From contig NZ_CP108036.1 of the NCBI RefSeq assembly GCF_036170895.1, positions 8,157,501-8,221,500 of the forward strand: a stretch of 64,000 nucleotides of DNA, in the 5' to 3' direction. The stretch is from Streptomyces erythrochromogenes (GTDB taxonomy: Bacteria > Actinomycetota > Actinomycetes > Streptomycetales > Streptomycetaceae). The notes under the pieces are model-generated. The model saw nothing but the letters and a program-made list of their open reading frames with translations. It had not been told where the DNA came from and did no database searches. The position numbers and the translations under genes were made by a program. Below are positions 8,347 to 16,677 of this stretch, one piece after another; the first letter of the stretch is position 1; every line of letters begins with the position of its first letter.

Positions 8347-9507
8347 GTGAAGTTGTCCCGGATCGCCGCAGCGGTCACCACTGCTGCTCTTGCTCCGGCC
8401 GTCCTCATCGCGTCACCGGCGTTCGCCGCCGGTTCGGACGCTCCGGCCGCCGGCAACCAGCCGGCTCCGACCACGCCGGACCAGTCCGTGCCCGACCAGG
8501 CCGAAGAGGACCGCAAGACCATCCTCGCGATCATCGCTCACCCGATGGCCAGCGAGTACATGAAGGAAGCCGGCCGCAAGGCCATCGCCGACGGCCCGCA
8601 GGCCATGAGGAAGTTCATCGAGGTAGACCAGCACAAGATCCGCATCGACGACTACCGCGTGGCCATCATGCGGCTCAGCCACGATGCGGGCCCCGCCCTG
8701 AAGGCGGGCATCGAGAAGGTCTTCCAGGGCGGGGAGACCCTGGAGCAGCTGCGCCACTTCTACGAGGTGACCCAGCACGAGCTGCGCGACGAGGACAACA
8801 AGGTCGAGATCTCCAGGCTGATCGGCACCGGCGGCTCGGCGGTCAAGGAGGCCGGGAAGAAGGCGCTCCAGGGCACCCCCGCCGACCGCACCGCCTTCCT
8901 GAAGACCGGCCGGTACCTCGCCCAGGCGTCGGACGACCGCGTCGAACTGTCCCGCATCGACGAGGGCTGGGACGGCCCGATCCTGAGCGAGGCGATCAGC
9001 AAGCTCCTCAACGGGTCGCCGACCCCGGCCGAGCTGCGTCACTTCCTGGAGGTGACCCAGCACGAGCTGCGCGACCAGGACAACAGCGTCGCGATCGCCC
9101 AGATCATCCACGGTGGCGGTCCCGAGCTCGTCAAGGCGGGCCGCGCCGCGCTCAAGGGCACGCCCGCCGACCGGGTCGAGTTCCTGAAGACGGGCCAGCA
9201 CGAAGCCCGGGCGAAGGACCAGGCGGCCAAGGACCAGGCGGACAAGGAGAAGGACAAGGCCAAGGACAAGGACAAGACCGGCCCGGGCCAGGACGGCAAG
9301 GACCAGGGCCAGGGCCAGGGCAACGGCTCCGGCCAGGGCTCCGGCAACACCGCCGTCACCGCCCAGGGCGGCAACGGCGCGCCCCTCGCCACCACGGGCG
9401 CGGGCGTCAACACGACCCTGATGGCGGGCGGCGCGGGCACCGCCCTCGTCGCCGGCGCCGGTCTCCTGCTCGCCGCCCGCATGCGCCGGGCCGGCGCGAA
9501 GGGCTGA
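8347..9507 (+). CDS. secreted ALF-repeat protein with LATTG sorting signal
   Basis: 386 residues from GTG 8347, chosen because AGGGGG lies about 8 bp upstream and translation then begins with a signal peptide (MKLSRIAAAVTTAALAPAVLIASPAFA). An upstream in-frame GTG at 8314 would put residues before the signal. The mature part holds repeated helical units ending in EVTQHELRDxDN and LKGTPADRxxFLKTGxxxA, the pattern of ALF short repeats. A Lys/Asp/Gln/Gly-rich linker follows, then LATTG (347-351), a hydrophobic helix and RMRRAGAKG. This LAXTG signal suits class E sortase anchoring to the cell wall. Confidence 0.85.
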   Translation: MKLSRIAAAVTTAALAPAVLIASPAFAAGSDAPAAGNQPAPTTPDQSVPDQAEEDRKTILAIIAHPMASEYMKEAGRKAIADGPQAMRKFIEVDQHKIRIDDYRVAIMRLSHDAGPALKAGIEKVFQGGETLEQLRHFYEVTQHELRDEDNKVEISRLIGTGGSAVKEAGKKALQGTPADRTAFLKTGRYLAQASDDRVELSRIDEGWDGPILSEAISKLLNGSPTPAELRHFLEVTQHELRDQDNSVAIAQIIHGGGPELVKAGRAALKGTPADRVEFLKTGQHEARAKDQAAKDQADKEKDKAKDKDKTGPGQDGKDQGQGQGNGSGQGSGNTAVTAQGGNGAPLATTGAGVNTTLMAGGAGTALVAGAGLLLAARMRRAGAKG

Positions 9508-9538
9508 CCGGGTTCGCCGTCGCACGCCTGCACCACAG

Positions 9539-9566
9539 GGGCCGTCACCCTCACGGGTGGCGGCCC
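9539..9566 (+). terminator. hairpin terminator after the ALF-repeat gene
   Basis: GGGCCGTCACCC (9539-9550) pairs with GGGTGGCGGCCC (9555-9566) around TCAC; one position is a G-U wobble. It lies 31 bp downstream of the stop codon. Confidence 0.75.
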
Positions 9567-9771
9567 TTGGTCGCGTTCGAACAGGCCGTGGAGCCGACGG
9601 TGCGGGCCCGACATCTCGACGGAACGGCAGACGACCTCCGGTCGATCGCAAACCGCACAGCCGGTAAAGCGTTGGCCCCTATGGAGTGAATCGTGCCAGA
9701 ACCTCGTGACCCTTGGCCGGAACCTTCCATACGGTGGCCCCTCTTCGCTCATCACCACACCTGGGGGGCCG

Positions 9772-11493
9772 GTGCGCAACCACCGACTCGTAATGACCGC
9801 TGCCTTCGTGGCGGCCGGTCTCGGCATCATTCCGGGCACCGCGCAGGCGGCTGATCCCGTACCCGTCGCGGCCGGCGTGGCCGAGGCGATCGCCGAAGCA
9901 TCCACGTCCGAGGGCTTCCACAGCCCCGCGGACCGCACGATCCGCACCACCCTGCCCGCTGCCGCCAAGGGGAAAGCCGGGGTCGGCGCCAAGAGCGCCG
10001 CACCACAGACCGCTGGGGCCGCGGCGGCCGAGCAGGCCGCACTCGACGCGGGAGCCAACCCCACCCTCGCGGTGGACGTCAGCGGCACCAGCTACACCGC
10101 GCACGGGATCGAGCTCACCACCCTGATCACGAGCGCCGACTTCGCGCTCGACGTCGCCATCGACTGGGGCGACGGGAAGACCGACACGGTCACCGCCCAG
10201 GGCAACGCCGAACTGCACCACTCGCACACGTACGACAAGTCCGGCGAGTACCAGGTGAAGGTGACGGTGACCGACACCGCCAACGCCGTCCAGGCCACCA
10301 ACGGCGGGGCCTTCCTCACCCCCGGCGCCGACTTCACCCCGCACGCCCCGACCCGGCTCCTCGACACCCGCAACGGCACCGGCTCGCCCGTGGGCAAGGT
10401 CGCCGGCCAGGGCTCCGCCCGGGTCAAGGTGGCCGGCAACGCCTCCGTCCCGGCCGGCGTCACCGCGGTCGCCCTCAACGTCACCGTCACCGAGACCGTC
10501 GACAGCGGGCACGTGACCGCGTGGCCCGGAGCGGGCTACGAGCGCCCGATCACCTCGAACCTGAACTACACGGCCGGCCACTCCGTCCCGAACCTGGTGA
10601 TCGTGCCGGTGGGCGAGGACGGCTACGTGGAGCTCTTCAACGGCGGCTGGAGCTCGGTGGACCTCATCGCCGACGTCACGGGCTACTTCACCCGGGCCTC
10701 GGACAGCGGCTACACCTCGATGACGCCCGCCCGCTTCGTGGACACCCGTGAGGGCACGGGCACGTCCAAGGGCATGCTCGCCTCCCGCAGCGCCTTCACG
10801 ACCCGCATCGGCGGCCTGCAAGGAGTGCCCGAGAACATCACGGCCGTGGCACTGAACGTCACGGTGACCGAACCCCAGGGGCCGGGCCACCTGACCGCCT
10901 TCTCCGGCACCGGCCCCGTCCCGACGGCGTCGAACCTGAACTTCGTGCCCGGCCAGACGGTGGCCAACGCCGTGATCGTGCCGGTGGCCGCGGACGGAAC
11001 GATCAAGATCTTCAACGGGGCCTGGTCGCCGACCCACGTGGTGGTCGACGTCGTCGGCTACTACAGCAAGGAGAGCAAGGCCGCCTTCCTGCCCTTCACC
11101 CCGTTCCGGACGCTGGACACCCGGGAGGAGGCGTACGGATGGCCCGGCGGCAGGTTCCGGGCCCGGGAGTACATCACGCAGGGCTTCACCCCCGACAGCG
11201 AGACCCCGACGGGTGTCGAGGCCTACGTGCTGAACGCCACCGTCACCGAGACCGGCGGCACCGGATTCCTCTCGGTGGCGCCGAGCCCCTACGCGCTGCC
11301 GGCGGAGGGCGGGCCGGCCGCACCCGCCGCGGCGCGCCCCGGCTCCTCCACCCTGAACTGGACGGCCGGCACGACCGTGCCGAACCTGGTGCAGGCGAGC
11401 GACGGCGACCACGGCGTCATCGACTTCTGGAACCAGGGCCACGAGGACGCCGACCTGGTGCTCGACGTCTTCGGCGTCTACCAGACGAAGTGA
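9772..11493 (+). CDS. secreted PKD-domain/repeat protein
   Basis: 573 residues from GTG 9772, preceded by CTGGGGGG and opening with a signal peptide (RNHRLVMTAAFVAAGLGIIPGTAQA). After a short Ala-rich stretch there is one PKD-like Ig fold (AIDWGDGKTDTVTAQG ... HTYDKSGEYQVKVTVTD). Three repeats of about 120-130 residues follow, each opening P(T/A/F)R.(L/V)DTR and containing VTAVALNVTVTE, SNLN(Y/F) and a closing V.D(V/F).GYY. These repeats are common in exported Streptomyces proteins. The role is probably extracellular binding or adhesion; no catalytic motif is seen. Confidence 0.8.
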   Translation: MRNHRLVMTAAFVAAGLGIIPGTAQAADPVPVAAGVAEAIAEASTSEGFHSPADRTIRTTLPAAAKGKAGVGAKSAAPQTAGAAAAEQAALDAGANPTLAVDVSGTSYTAHGIELTTLITSADFALDVAIDWGDGKTDTVTAQGNAELHHSHTYDKSGEYQVKVTVTDTANAVQATNGGAFLTPGADFTPHAPTRLLDTRNGTGSPVGKVAGQGSARVKVAGNASVPAGVTAVALNVTVTETVDSGHVTAWPGAGYERPITSNLNYTAGHSVPNLVIVPVGEDGYVELFNGGWSSVDLIADVTGYFTRASDSGYTSMTPARFVDTREGTGTSKGMLASRSAFTTRIGGLQGVPENITAVALNVTVTEPQGPGHLTAFSGTGPVPTASNLNFVPGQTVANAVIVPVAADGTIKIFNGAWSPTHVVVDVVGYYSKESKAAFLPFTPFRTLDTREEAYGWPGGRFRAREYITQGFTPDSETPTGVEAYVLNATVTETGGTGFLSVAPSPYALPAEGGPAAPAAARPGSSTLNWTAGTTVPNLVQASDGDHGVIDFWNQGHEDADLVLDVFGVYQTK

Positions 11494-11499
11494 CCCCCG

Positions 11500-11527
11500 G
11501 GGGTGGCGCGCACGGGCGCGTCACCCC
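11500..11527. terminator. bidirectional hairpin terminator
   Basis: GGGGTGGCGCG (11500-11510) pairs with CGCGTCACCCC (11517-11527) with one G-U wobble and a 6-nt loop. It lies between the convergent PKD-protein and NCS1 permease genes. Confidence 0.7.
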
Positions 11528-11538
11528 TCCCGCAGGGT

Positions 11539-13224
11539 CTACACGCCGGCCGGCAGGACGTGGTCGCCGGTCTTGTCGGTGCTCAGGCACAGCGAGCAGA
11601 CCACCGCCTCGTGGGTGACGCAGGCCGTGAGGTCGGGACGCTCGTAGGACTGGTGGCAGACGTGGCAGTCGAGGGTGGCCCCGCTCGGGTTGCCGTCGGC
11701 GTCCAGCAGGGGCTCGGCGATGCCGTCGTCGGTGCGGCGCAGGTAGTAGCGGCCCCGGGTGACCACGGCCATCAACGGGGTGAGCACGAAGGCGATGACC
11801 GCCGCGGCCACGGGCGAGTACGGCTGGAGGGTGTCGCCGAGGAGGTGGAAGTACATGGCGATCGACAGGCCCGACGCGGCGACGAAGGCCACGACCCCGA
11901 CCGGATTGACCGCGTGCAGCATGCCGCGGCGGAACTCCGGCTGGAGCGGGGACAGCTTCAGCACGTACTTGTTGACGCCGATGTCGGTGGCCACGGTGAC
12001 CACCCACGCGATCGCGCAGTTCGAGTAGAAGCCCAGGACGCCGTTGAGGAAGCTGAACATGTCGGCCTCCATCAGCACGAGTGCGAAGGCCAGGTTGACC
12101 AGGACGAAGACCATGCGGCCGGGGTAGTGCCCGGTGACGCGGGTGAAGGAGTTCGTCCAGGCCAGCGATCCGGAGTACGCGTTCGTCACGTTGATCTTGA
12201 TCTGACTGATGACCACCAGGACCACGGCCAGCGGGATGACCAGCCAGGACGGCATCATCGCCTCGAAGGCGCCGCGGAACTGCTGGATGGGCTCCGGAGC
12301 GGCGACCGGCCCGACCTCGGCGAGGATGTAGACGGCGAGGAAGACGCCGATGGCCTGCTTGAGCGCACCGAGGACGACCCAGCCCGGTCCGGCCATGACC
12401 ACGGCGGTCCACCAGGCGCGCTTGTTCGCCTCGGTCCTGGGCGGCATGAAGCGCAGGTAGTCGATCTGTTCGCCGATCTGCGCGATCAAGGACAGGCAGA
12501 CACCCGCTCCGAGCATGACGGAGGCGGTGTTGACGGCGCCGTCGCCGTCCGTGCCGGGGTAGGCCAGGAAGCGGTCGACCGTGCCGGGGTCGTTGGCGAT
12601 CAGGTAGACCAGCGGAGCGACCATGAGCAGCAGCCAGATCGGGGTGGTCCACACCTGGAGCTTGCTGAGCGCCTTCATGCCGTACACGACCAGCGGGATC
12701 ACCATGAGCGTGGAGACGGCGTAGCCCAGCCACAGCGGCAGTCCGAGGCCGATTTCGAGGCCCTGCGCCATGATCGAGCCTTCGAGGGCGAAGAAGATGA
12801 AGGTGAAGCTGGCGAAGATGATGCTGGTCAGGACCGAGCCGTAGTAGCCGAATCCCGAGCCGCGGGTGATCAGGTCCAGGTCGATGTTGTAGCGCGCGCC
12901 GTAGTAGGCGAGGGGGAAGCCGGTGACGAAGATGACGACCGCTGCGAGCGCGATGGCCAGGAGCGCGTTGCTGGTCCCGTGGGCCAGGCCGATGCCGGCG
13001 CCGATGGAGAAGTCGGCCATGTAGGCGATGCCGCCGAGGGCCGTGGTGGCCACGACCATGGGGGTCCAGCGGCGGTAACTGCGGGGTGCGAAGCGGAGGG
13101 TGTAGTCCTCCAGCGTCTCCTTGACCGCCTGGTCGGCAGTGGTCTCGGCCCTGCCGGCCGCGTCGGCTGCGCCGGCCGTGTCGGCCTTGTCCGTTCTCGG
13201 CCGTGGTGACTCGGTGGTGCTCAT
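11539..13224 (-). CDS. NCS1 purine/cytosine-type permease with Cys-rich tail
   Basis: 561 residues. About twelve membrane segments follow a soluble N-terminus; the family pattern (MADFSIGAGIGL, then FPLAYYGARYNIDLDLITRGSGFGYYGSVLTS, INVTNAYSGSLAWTN) marks NCS1 nucleobase:cation symport. ATG 13224 has GGGAGG 7 bp upstream. Unusually, the last 45 residues are cytoplasmic-looking and carry C520-x2-C523, C535 and C543-x2-C546 plus His residues, a likely zinc-binding module not needed for transport. The substrate is unknown. It is divergent from the 13490 gene and shares a 265-bp upstream region. Confidence 0.85.
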   Translation of the reverse strand: MSTTESPRPRTDKADTAGAADAAGRAETTADQAVKETLEDYTLRFAPRSYRRWTPMVVATTALGGIAYMADFSIGAGIGLAHGTSNALLAIALAAVVIFVTGFPLAYYGARYNIDLDLITRGSGFGYYGSVLTSIIFASFTFIFFALEGSIMAQGLEIGLGLPLWLGYAVSTLMVIPLVVYGMKALSKLQVWTTPIWLLLMVAPLVYLIANDPGTVDRFLAYPGTDGDGAVNTASVMLGAGVCLSLIAQIGEQIDYLRFMPPRTEANKRAWWTAVVMAGPGWVVLGALKQAIGVFLAVYILAEVGPVAAPEPIQQFRGAFEAMMPSWLVIPLAVVLVVISQIKINVTNAYSGSLAWTNSFTRVTGHYPGRMVFVLVNLAFALVLMEADMFSFLNGVLGFYSNCAIAWVVTVATDIGVNKYVLKLSPLQPEFRRGMLHAVNPVGVVAFVAASGLSIAMYFHLLGDTLQPYSPVAAAVIAFVLTPLMAVVTRGRYYLRRTDDGIAEPLLDADGNPSGATLDCHVCHQSYERPDLTACVTHEAVVCSLCLSTDKTGDHVLPAGV

Positions 13225-13489
13225 GCCACGCCTCCCGGTGGGGCTGGGTGCAGGTGCTGCGACGACGTGCGGAGCCCCGTGTGACGCCATTGGCAGGACG
13301 GGGAGTGACGGGCCGTCATGAGGGGTCTCCGACGACCCGGTTCAAGGCGTTGGTCCTACGGACGGTCACGGTAGGAAGCGGTTGTTACCCCGGGTGCGCG
13401 ATGCGGTGAACACCGTGTTGCCGCAGGCGACGAGGCTGTTACGCACACCGCGCGCAGCCCCTGTCAGTGGGTGCGTCTAGCGTTGCGCC

Positions 13490-14938
13490 ATGATCTGGAC
13501 CGCCATCGAGGACACCCTCCCGCCCGTGCCTCCCGCGCGGCGGCTCGACGCCGCGCCCGAGGGGCTCGCCGAGACCGTCGGGCTGACGGCGGCCCACCTC
13601 GACTCCCGTGCTCACACCGTTGAGGACTTCGAGCGCTCCCTCGACGGGCTGGTACGGCACGCCCACCGCGACCGCTACCCGCTCGCGCGCGCCCTCTCCT
13701 CCGCCCTGGGCCACCGCTACAAGGAGCAGGAGATCGAGGCGCAGCGCCTGGGCGGCGTGGACGCCGTGGTGGCCTCGCTGTTGTGGCTGGTCCCGGGTTA
13801 CAGCCTCAAGCCCGAGTACGTGCGCCGCCATCGGGGGCACGAGGAGTGCGCGCAGGAAGGCCTGGAGCTGGTGATCGCCGCGCGGCTGCGCGAGGTCGGG
13901 TACACGCTCATGTCCAAGGACCCGCTGCCGTTCCTGCTGTCCACGCCCACCTGGGACACGGGCGCGCTGGAGGCGGCTGAACTGGTCGAACGGCTCACCG
14001 AGTACCGGCGGCTGGGCGTCCGGCCCGGCCCGGCCGACTTCGGGCAGGCGCTGCTGCGCATACGCCGCGGCGACCCCGCGGCCGGGGCGGCCGCCGAAGC
14101 CGCGGCCCGCCTCGGCACCGCCGAAGGCGCCCGGCTCGCCGCCTGGCTCGGGCCGGACGGCGCACCGGCCCCGGCGCTGCGCCGCGTCGTCGAACCCGAC
14201 CCACAGGTACACAGGGCCTGGCAGCGGATCGGCACCACCGCCGCACAGGTCGCCTTTCTCACCGGTGAACGGCCGGCCCTGCAGCGGGAGTTCCCGGAAT
14301 CCTTCCACTGGCTGGGCCGCCCGCACGAGGGATTCACCCAGTGCTACCACTGGCACCAGGGCCACGCCGTACGGGCGTCGGTGCTGCCCGAGGACCGGGA
14401 CACCCAGGCCGCGTGGCTCCTGCCGCACATCACACTGGCCGCGACCGCCGACGACCACGGCGGCGCGTGGATGCTGCCGCACCTCGCCCTGCTGGGCGGG
14501 CCCGCGGGGCCGGCCCTGCACGCCGCCGTGGCGGCGGGACTGGGCGGCCGGTACGCGGACAGCCGCCGCCCGGCGGTGGAGGCACTGCTGGCGCTGGCCG
14601 CCCGGGGCGAGCTCGACGCCCCGCTGCTCGGCCGCGAGCTCGCCGCCATGACGGCGCTGGGCACGGTCAAGCCCAACCGGCTTGCGGACGCGGCCCGTTC
14701 CGCCGCGGCAGCGGGTGCGCACGCGACCGTGTGGACCGTCCTCGCCGAAGTACTCCCGGCCCTCCTGCCGTCGGTACGCGGCGCGGGCGAGGTACTGGCC
14801 GTCGCCGCCTCCTGCGCGGAACGCTCCGGAGCCACGGGCCCGGTTCCCGAAGCAGTGGCGGTGGCCGCGGCCCGGCGCGGCACGTCCGCAGTGGTCGCCG
14901 AGGCCCGCCGGCTGAGCGCCGCCCTCACCGGCGGGTGA
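13490..14938 (+). CDS. hypothetical protein, possible DUF6493-like
   Basis: 482 residues, mostly alpha-helical with Ala/Leu-rich helical pairs, no signal peptide and no membrane segments. The stretches RVVEPDPQVHRAWQRIGTTAAQ and GAWMLPHLALLGGPAGPALHAAVAAGLGGRYADSRRPAVEALLALAARGELD resemble the C-terminal half of large Streptomyces DUF6493-type proteins. That match is from memory and tentative. If right, this is a shorter, N-terminally reduced member. Function is unknown. It stands between the NCS1 permease and a zone of broken genes. Confidence 0.6.
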   Translation: MIWTAIEDTLPPVPPARRLDAAPEGLAETVGLTAAHLDSRAHTVEDFERSLDGLVRHAHRDRYPLARALSSALGHRYKEQEIEAQRLGGVDAVVASLLWLVPGYSLKPEYVRRHRGHEECAQEGLELVIAARLREVGYTLMSKDPLPFLLSTPTWDTGALEAAELVERLTEYRRLGVRPGPADFGQALLRIRRGDPAAGAAAEAAARLGTAEGARLAAWLGPDGAPAPALRRVVEPDPQVHRAWQRIGTTAAQVAFLTGERPALQREFPESFHWLGRPHEGFTQCYHWHQGHAVRASVLPEDRDTQAAWLLPHITLAATADDHGGAWMLPHLALLGGPAGPALHAAVAAGLGGRYADSRRPAVEALLALAARGELDAPLLGRELAAMTALGTVKPNRLADAARSAAAAGAHATVWTVLAEVLPALLPSVRGAGEVLAVAASCAERSGATGPVPEAVAVAAARRGTSAVVAEARRLSAALTGG

Positions 14939-15017
14939 GCCGGGCCGTCCCCCCGGCTCCTGCCGGCCACCGAAACTCAAGATCACCGACAGCGGGTCAC
15001 CCCCTACGATCATGTGC

Positions 15018-15107
15018 ATGATCGAAGGAAAGCTGGTGAGGCTGCGCGCACTGCGCGCGCAGGACGCGGAACACCACCTCAGGTGGCGCAACGACCCGCG
15101 TGGTTGA
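15018..15107 (+). pseudogene. N-terminal stub of a GNAT acetyltransferase
   Basis: ATG 15018 opens MIEGKLVRLRALRAQDAEHHLRWRNDP, the standard first strand and helix of a RimJ-type GNAT N-acetyltransferase. It ends two codons later at a TGA. The acetyl-CoA-binding part is missing, and downstream sequence belongs to an oppositely oriented DUF1152 gene. The break is near 15098. Read as a truncated gene left by a deletion. Confidence 0.7.
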
Positions 15108-15780
15108 CGGTACGGACGGAGCCGCGGGCGCCCAGGACGGCGGCGGCCCACAGGGCCGATGCCTCGGAGGGGTGCCAGGCCAGCGCACGGCCGGCCGCCG
15201 AGACCGCGGCCGGCCCCGGGATGTGGGGGTGGCGTCCGGCGAGGCGCCCGAGCAGGGACCGCTCGTCGATCTCCCCGTCGAGGCCGGGGCCCGCGACATG
15301 AACGGTCGTCGGGAGTCCGGTGAGGTGGCAGGCGGCGAGGGTGAGGGCGTCCCCGAACGGGCTGCACAGACCGGGCTCGTCGCCGTGCGTGAGGATGTCG
15401 CCGCCGATGTCCACGATGCGGATGCGGCCGCCCGATGCCGCGGCCGCAGCGCCGATCTGCCCGGCCAGGGCCTGCAGCCCCCGGGAGGGGTCGAGCAGCA
15501 GCAGCCGGGCCGGGAGGTCCCGGGCCAGAGCGGGAAGGGTGGATCCGGCCGGGCGTCGGGCACGCGTGGCAGGGCTGAAGGCCGGGGCGCCGCCCGCATC
15601 ACGGACGAGCCCGGTGAAATGCTCCTCCCCGAGCGGGCCGTGCGTGGGATCGACCTCGGGGCGCTCCCACGCGTACGTGGCGATCAGCGCCGCCTCCGGG
15701 GCCGCGGTGAGGGTGCGAGCGGCGATCAGGGTGCCGAGGGGGTCCCCGCCCCCGCCCGCCGCGACGTACAGGTCGCTCAC
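15079..15780 (-). CDS. DUF1152-domain protein, 3'-truncated
   Basis: 233 residues from GTG 15780. The N-terminus MSDLYVAAGGGGDPLGTLIAARTL and the segment GRIRIVDIGGDILTHGDEPGLCSPFGDALTLAACHLTGL are diagnostic of DUF1152, an uncharacterised family of about 300 residues or more. The C-terminus (RTVNHAGRCAT) falls short, and the last codons overlap the broken GNAT stub, so the gene was probably cut by the same deletion. The start overlaps the reconstructed end of a radical SAM remnant by 4 bp (GTGA), showing that the two were once a coupled operon. Confidence 0.7.
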   Translation of the reverse strand: MSDLYVAAGGGGDPLGTLIAARTLTAAPEAALIATYAWERPEVDPTHGPLGEEHFTGLVRDAGGAPAFSPATRARRPAGSTLPALARDLPARLLLLDPSRGLQALAGQIGAAAAASGGRIRIVDIGGDILTHGDEPGLCSPFGDALTLAACHLTGLPTTVHVAGPGLDGEIDERSLLGRLAGRHPHIPGPAAVSAAGRALAWHPSEASALWAAAVLGARGSVRTVNHAGRCAT

Positions 15781-16060
15781 GCCACGCCCTCGCGCAGGTC
15801 GACGCCGTGATCCGCACGGGAGTGGCCCCCATGTTCCTGCGGGCGCGGACGTTCGCCGCGTGCAGGTTCTCGTAGTACGCGCGGTCGAGCCCCTTGACGG
15901 TCCCGGAGTAGAACATCCAGGACAGGACGTCGCGGTACTTGAAGCCCCTGGGGGTGAGCCGGATGCGGCGGCCGAGCCGGTGCAGGAGGCCGTTGTCCTC
16001 GGCGGCGTCCAGGATCGGCTCGAACTCCTCGGCGTGCGCCGCGTCGGCGTGCGCCGCGAA
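15777..16060 (-). pseudogene. C-terminal remnant of a radical SAM protein, frameshifted
   Basis: In the minus strand, EFEPILDAAEDNGLLHRLGRRIRLTPRGFKYRDVLSWMFYSGTVKGLDRAYYENLHAANVRARRNMGATPVRITA matches the C-terminal wing of B12-binding/HemN-like radical SAM proteins. A one-base loss just after ITA shifts the frame; restoring it gives VDLREGVA followed by a stop that overlaps the DUF1152 GTG by 4 bp. The SAM domain with its CxxxCxxC motif is absent. Two perfect 15-bp tandem repeats (16029-16058) lie at the broken edge. Confidence 0.7.
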
Positions 16061-16069
16061 CACCGCGAG

Positions 16070-16510
16070 TTCACCGCGAACGGCCCGGACGTACGCCACC
16101 TGGCCCTCGCGGACTGCGCCGAGGACGCCGGGGTCCTGCTCGCCGGCCACCAGCAGGACCACGGCCACGACCAGGACGGCATCGACGCGATGACCGCCCT
16201 GCTCAAACGCCAGGCGGCGGCGATGGGCAGCGCCGCACGCGTGGTGGCCGCCTGCGACGGCCCGCGCATGGCCGGCTTCTGCCTGTACTACAACTACGCG
16301 TCCACCACGTGGATCCGCGCGGTCGCCGTCGACCGCACCCGCGCCGCACCCCACCTGTACTTCAACCTCATGTACTACCTGCCCATCCAGGACGCCTACG
16401 CCCACGGCTCGACGGCCCTGCACGCAGGAATGACGACCGTCGAGGCCAAGCGCCGCCGCGGCGCCGTCGTCACGGGCCTGACGCCCTGGCCGACCGGCAG
16501 CGGCCGGCCC
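16070..16510 (+). pseudogene. C-terminal remnant of a FemAB-like/GNAT 'peptidogalycan biosynthesis' protein
   Basis: The plus-strand frame reads ALADCAEDAGVLLAGHQQDHGHDQDGIDAMTALLKRQAAAMG, then GFCLYYNYASTTWIRAVAVDRTRAAPHLYFNLMYYLPIQDAYAHG and LHAGMTTVEAKRRRGA. This is the acceptor-binding half of FemAB-like acyltransferases (often labelled peptidogalycan biosynthesis proteins). No start or N-terminal half is present; the frame instead runs back through antisense of the radical SAM remnant. No natural C-terminus is recognisable, because the frame continues past the expected end. The two remnants lost their 5' ends to one event. Confidence 0.7.
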
Positions 16511-16677
16511 CGAAGGCATGAAACGGGCACACGGTCCGGTGGCGCCCGGCGGAAGGTGTACCTGGGTACACCCCGCTTCGGCAGCCACGTACAAGGACCG
16601 GCCGGACCCCTGACGGCAGAGTCGGTGCGGGGCGTGACGAGCACGCCCCGCACCGGACCACGGGGAGGCCAGACGGC

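Noticed and set aside
8413-9651. Minus-strand frame rich in VLVLGLVLLLV-like segments
   Set aside because: The hydrophobic repeats come from reading the Lys/Asp/Gln repeats of the ALF gene antisense.
9679-11442. 587-codon minus-strand frame opposite the PKD-protein gene
   Set aside because: Antisense of a secreted repeat protein with proper signal peptide and domains; no RBS or motif.
16029-16058. Microsatellite-like tandem repeat as a functional site
   Set aside because: Only two 15-bp copies inside a decayed coding region; treated as a junction mark, not a regulatory site.
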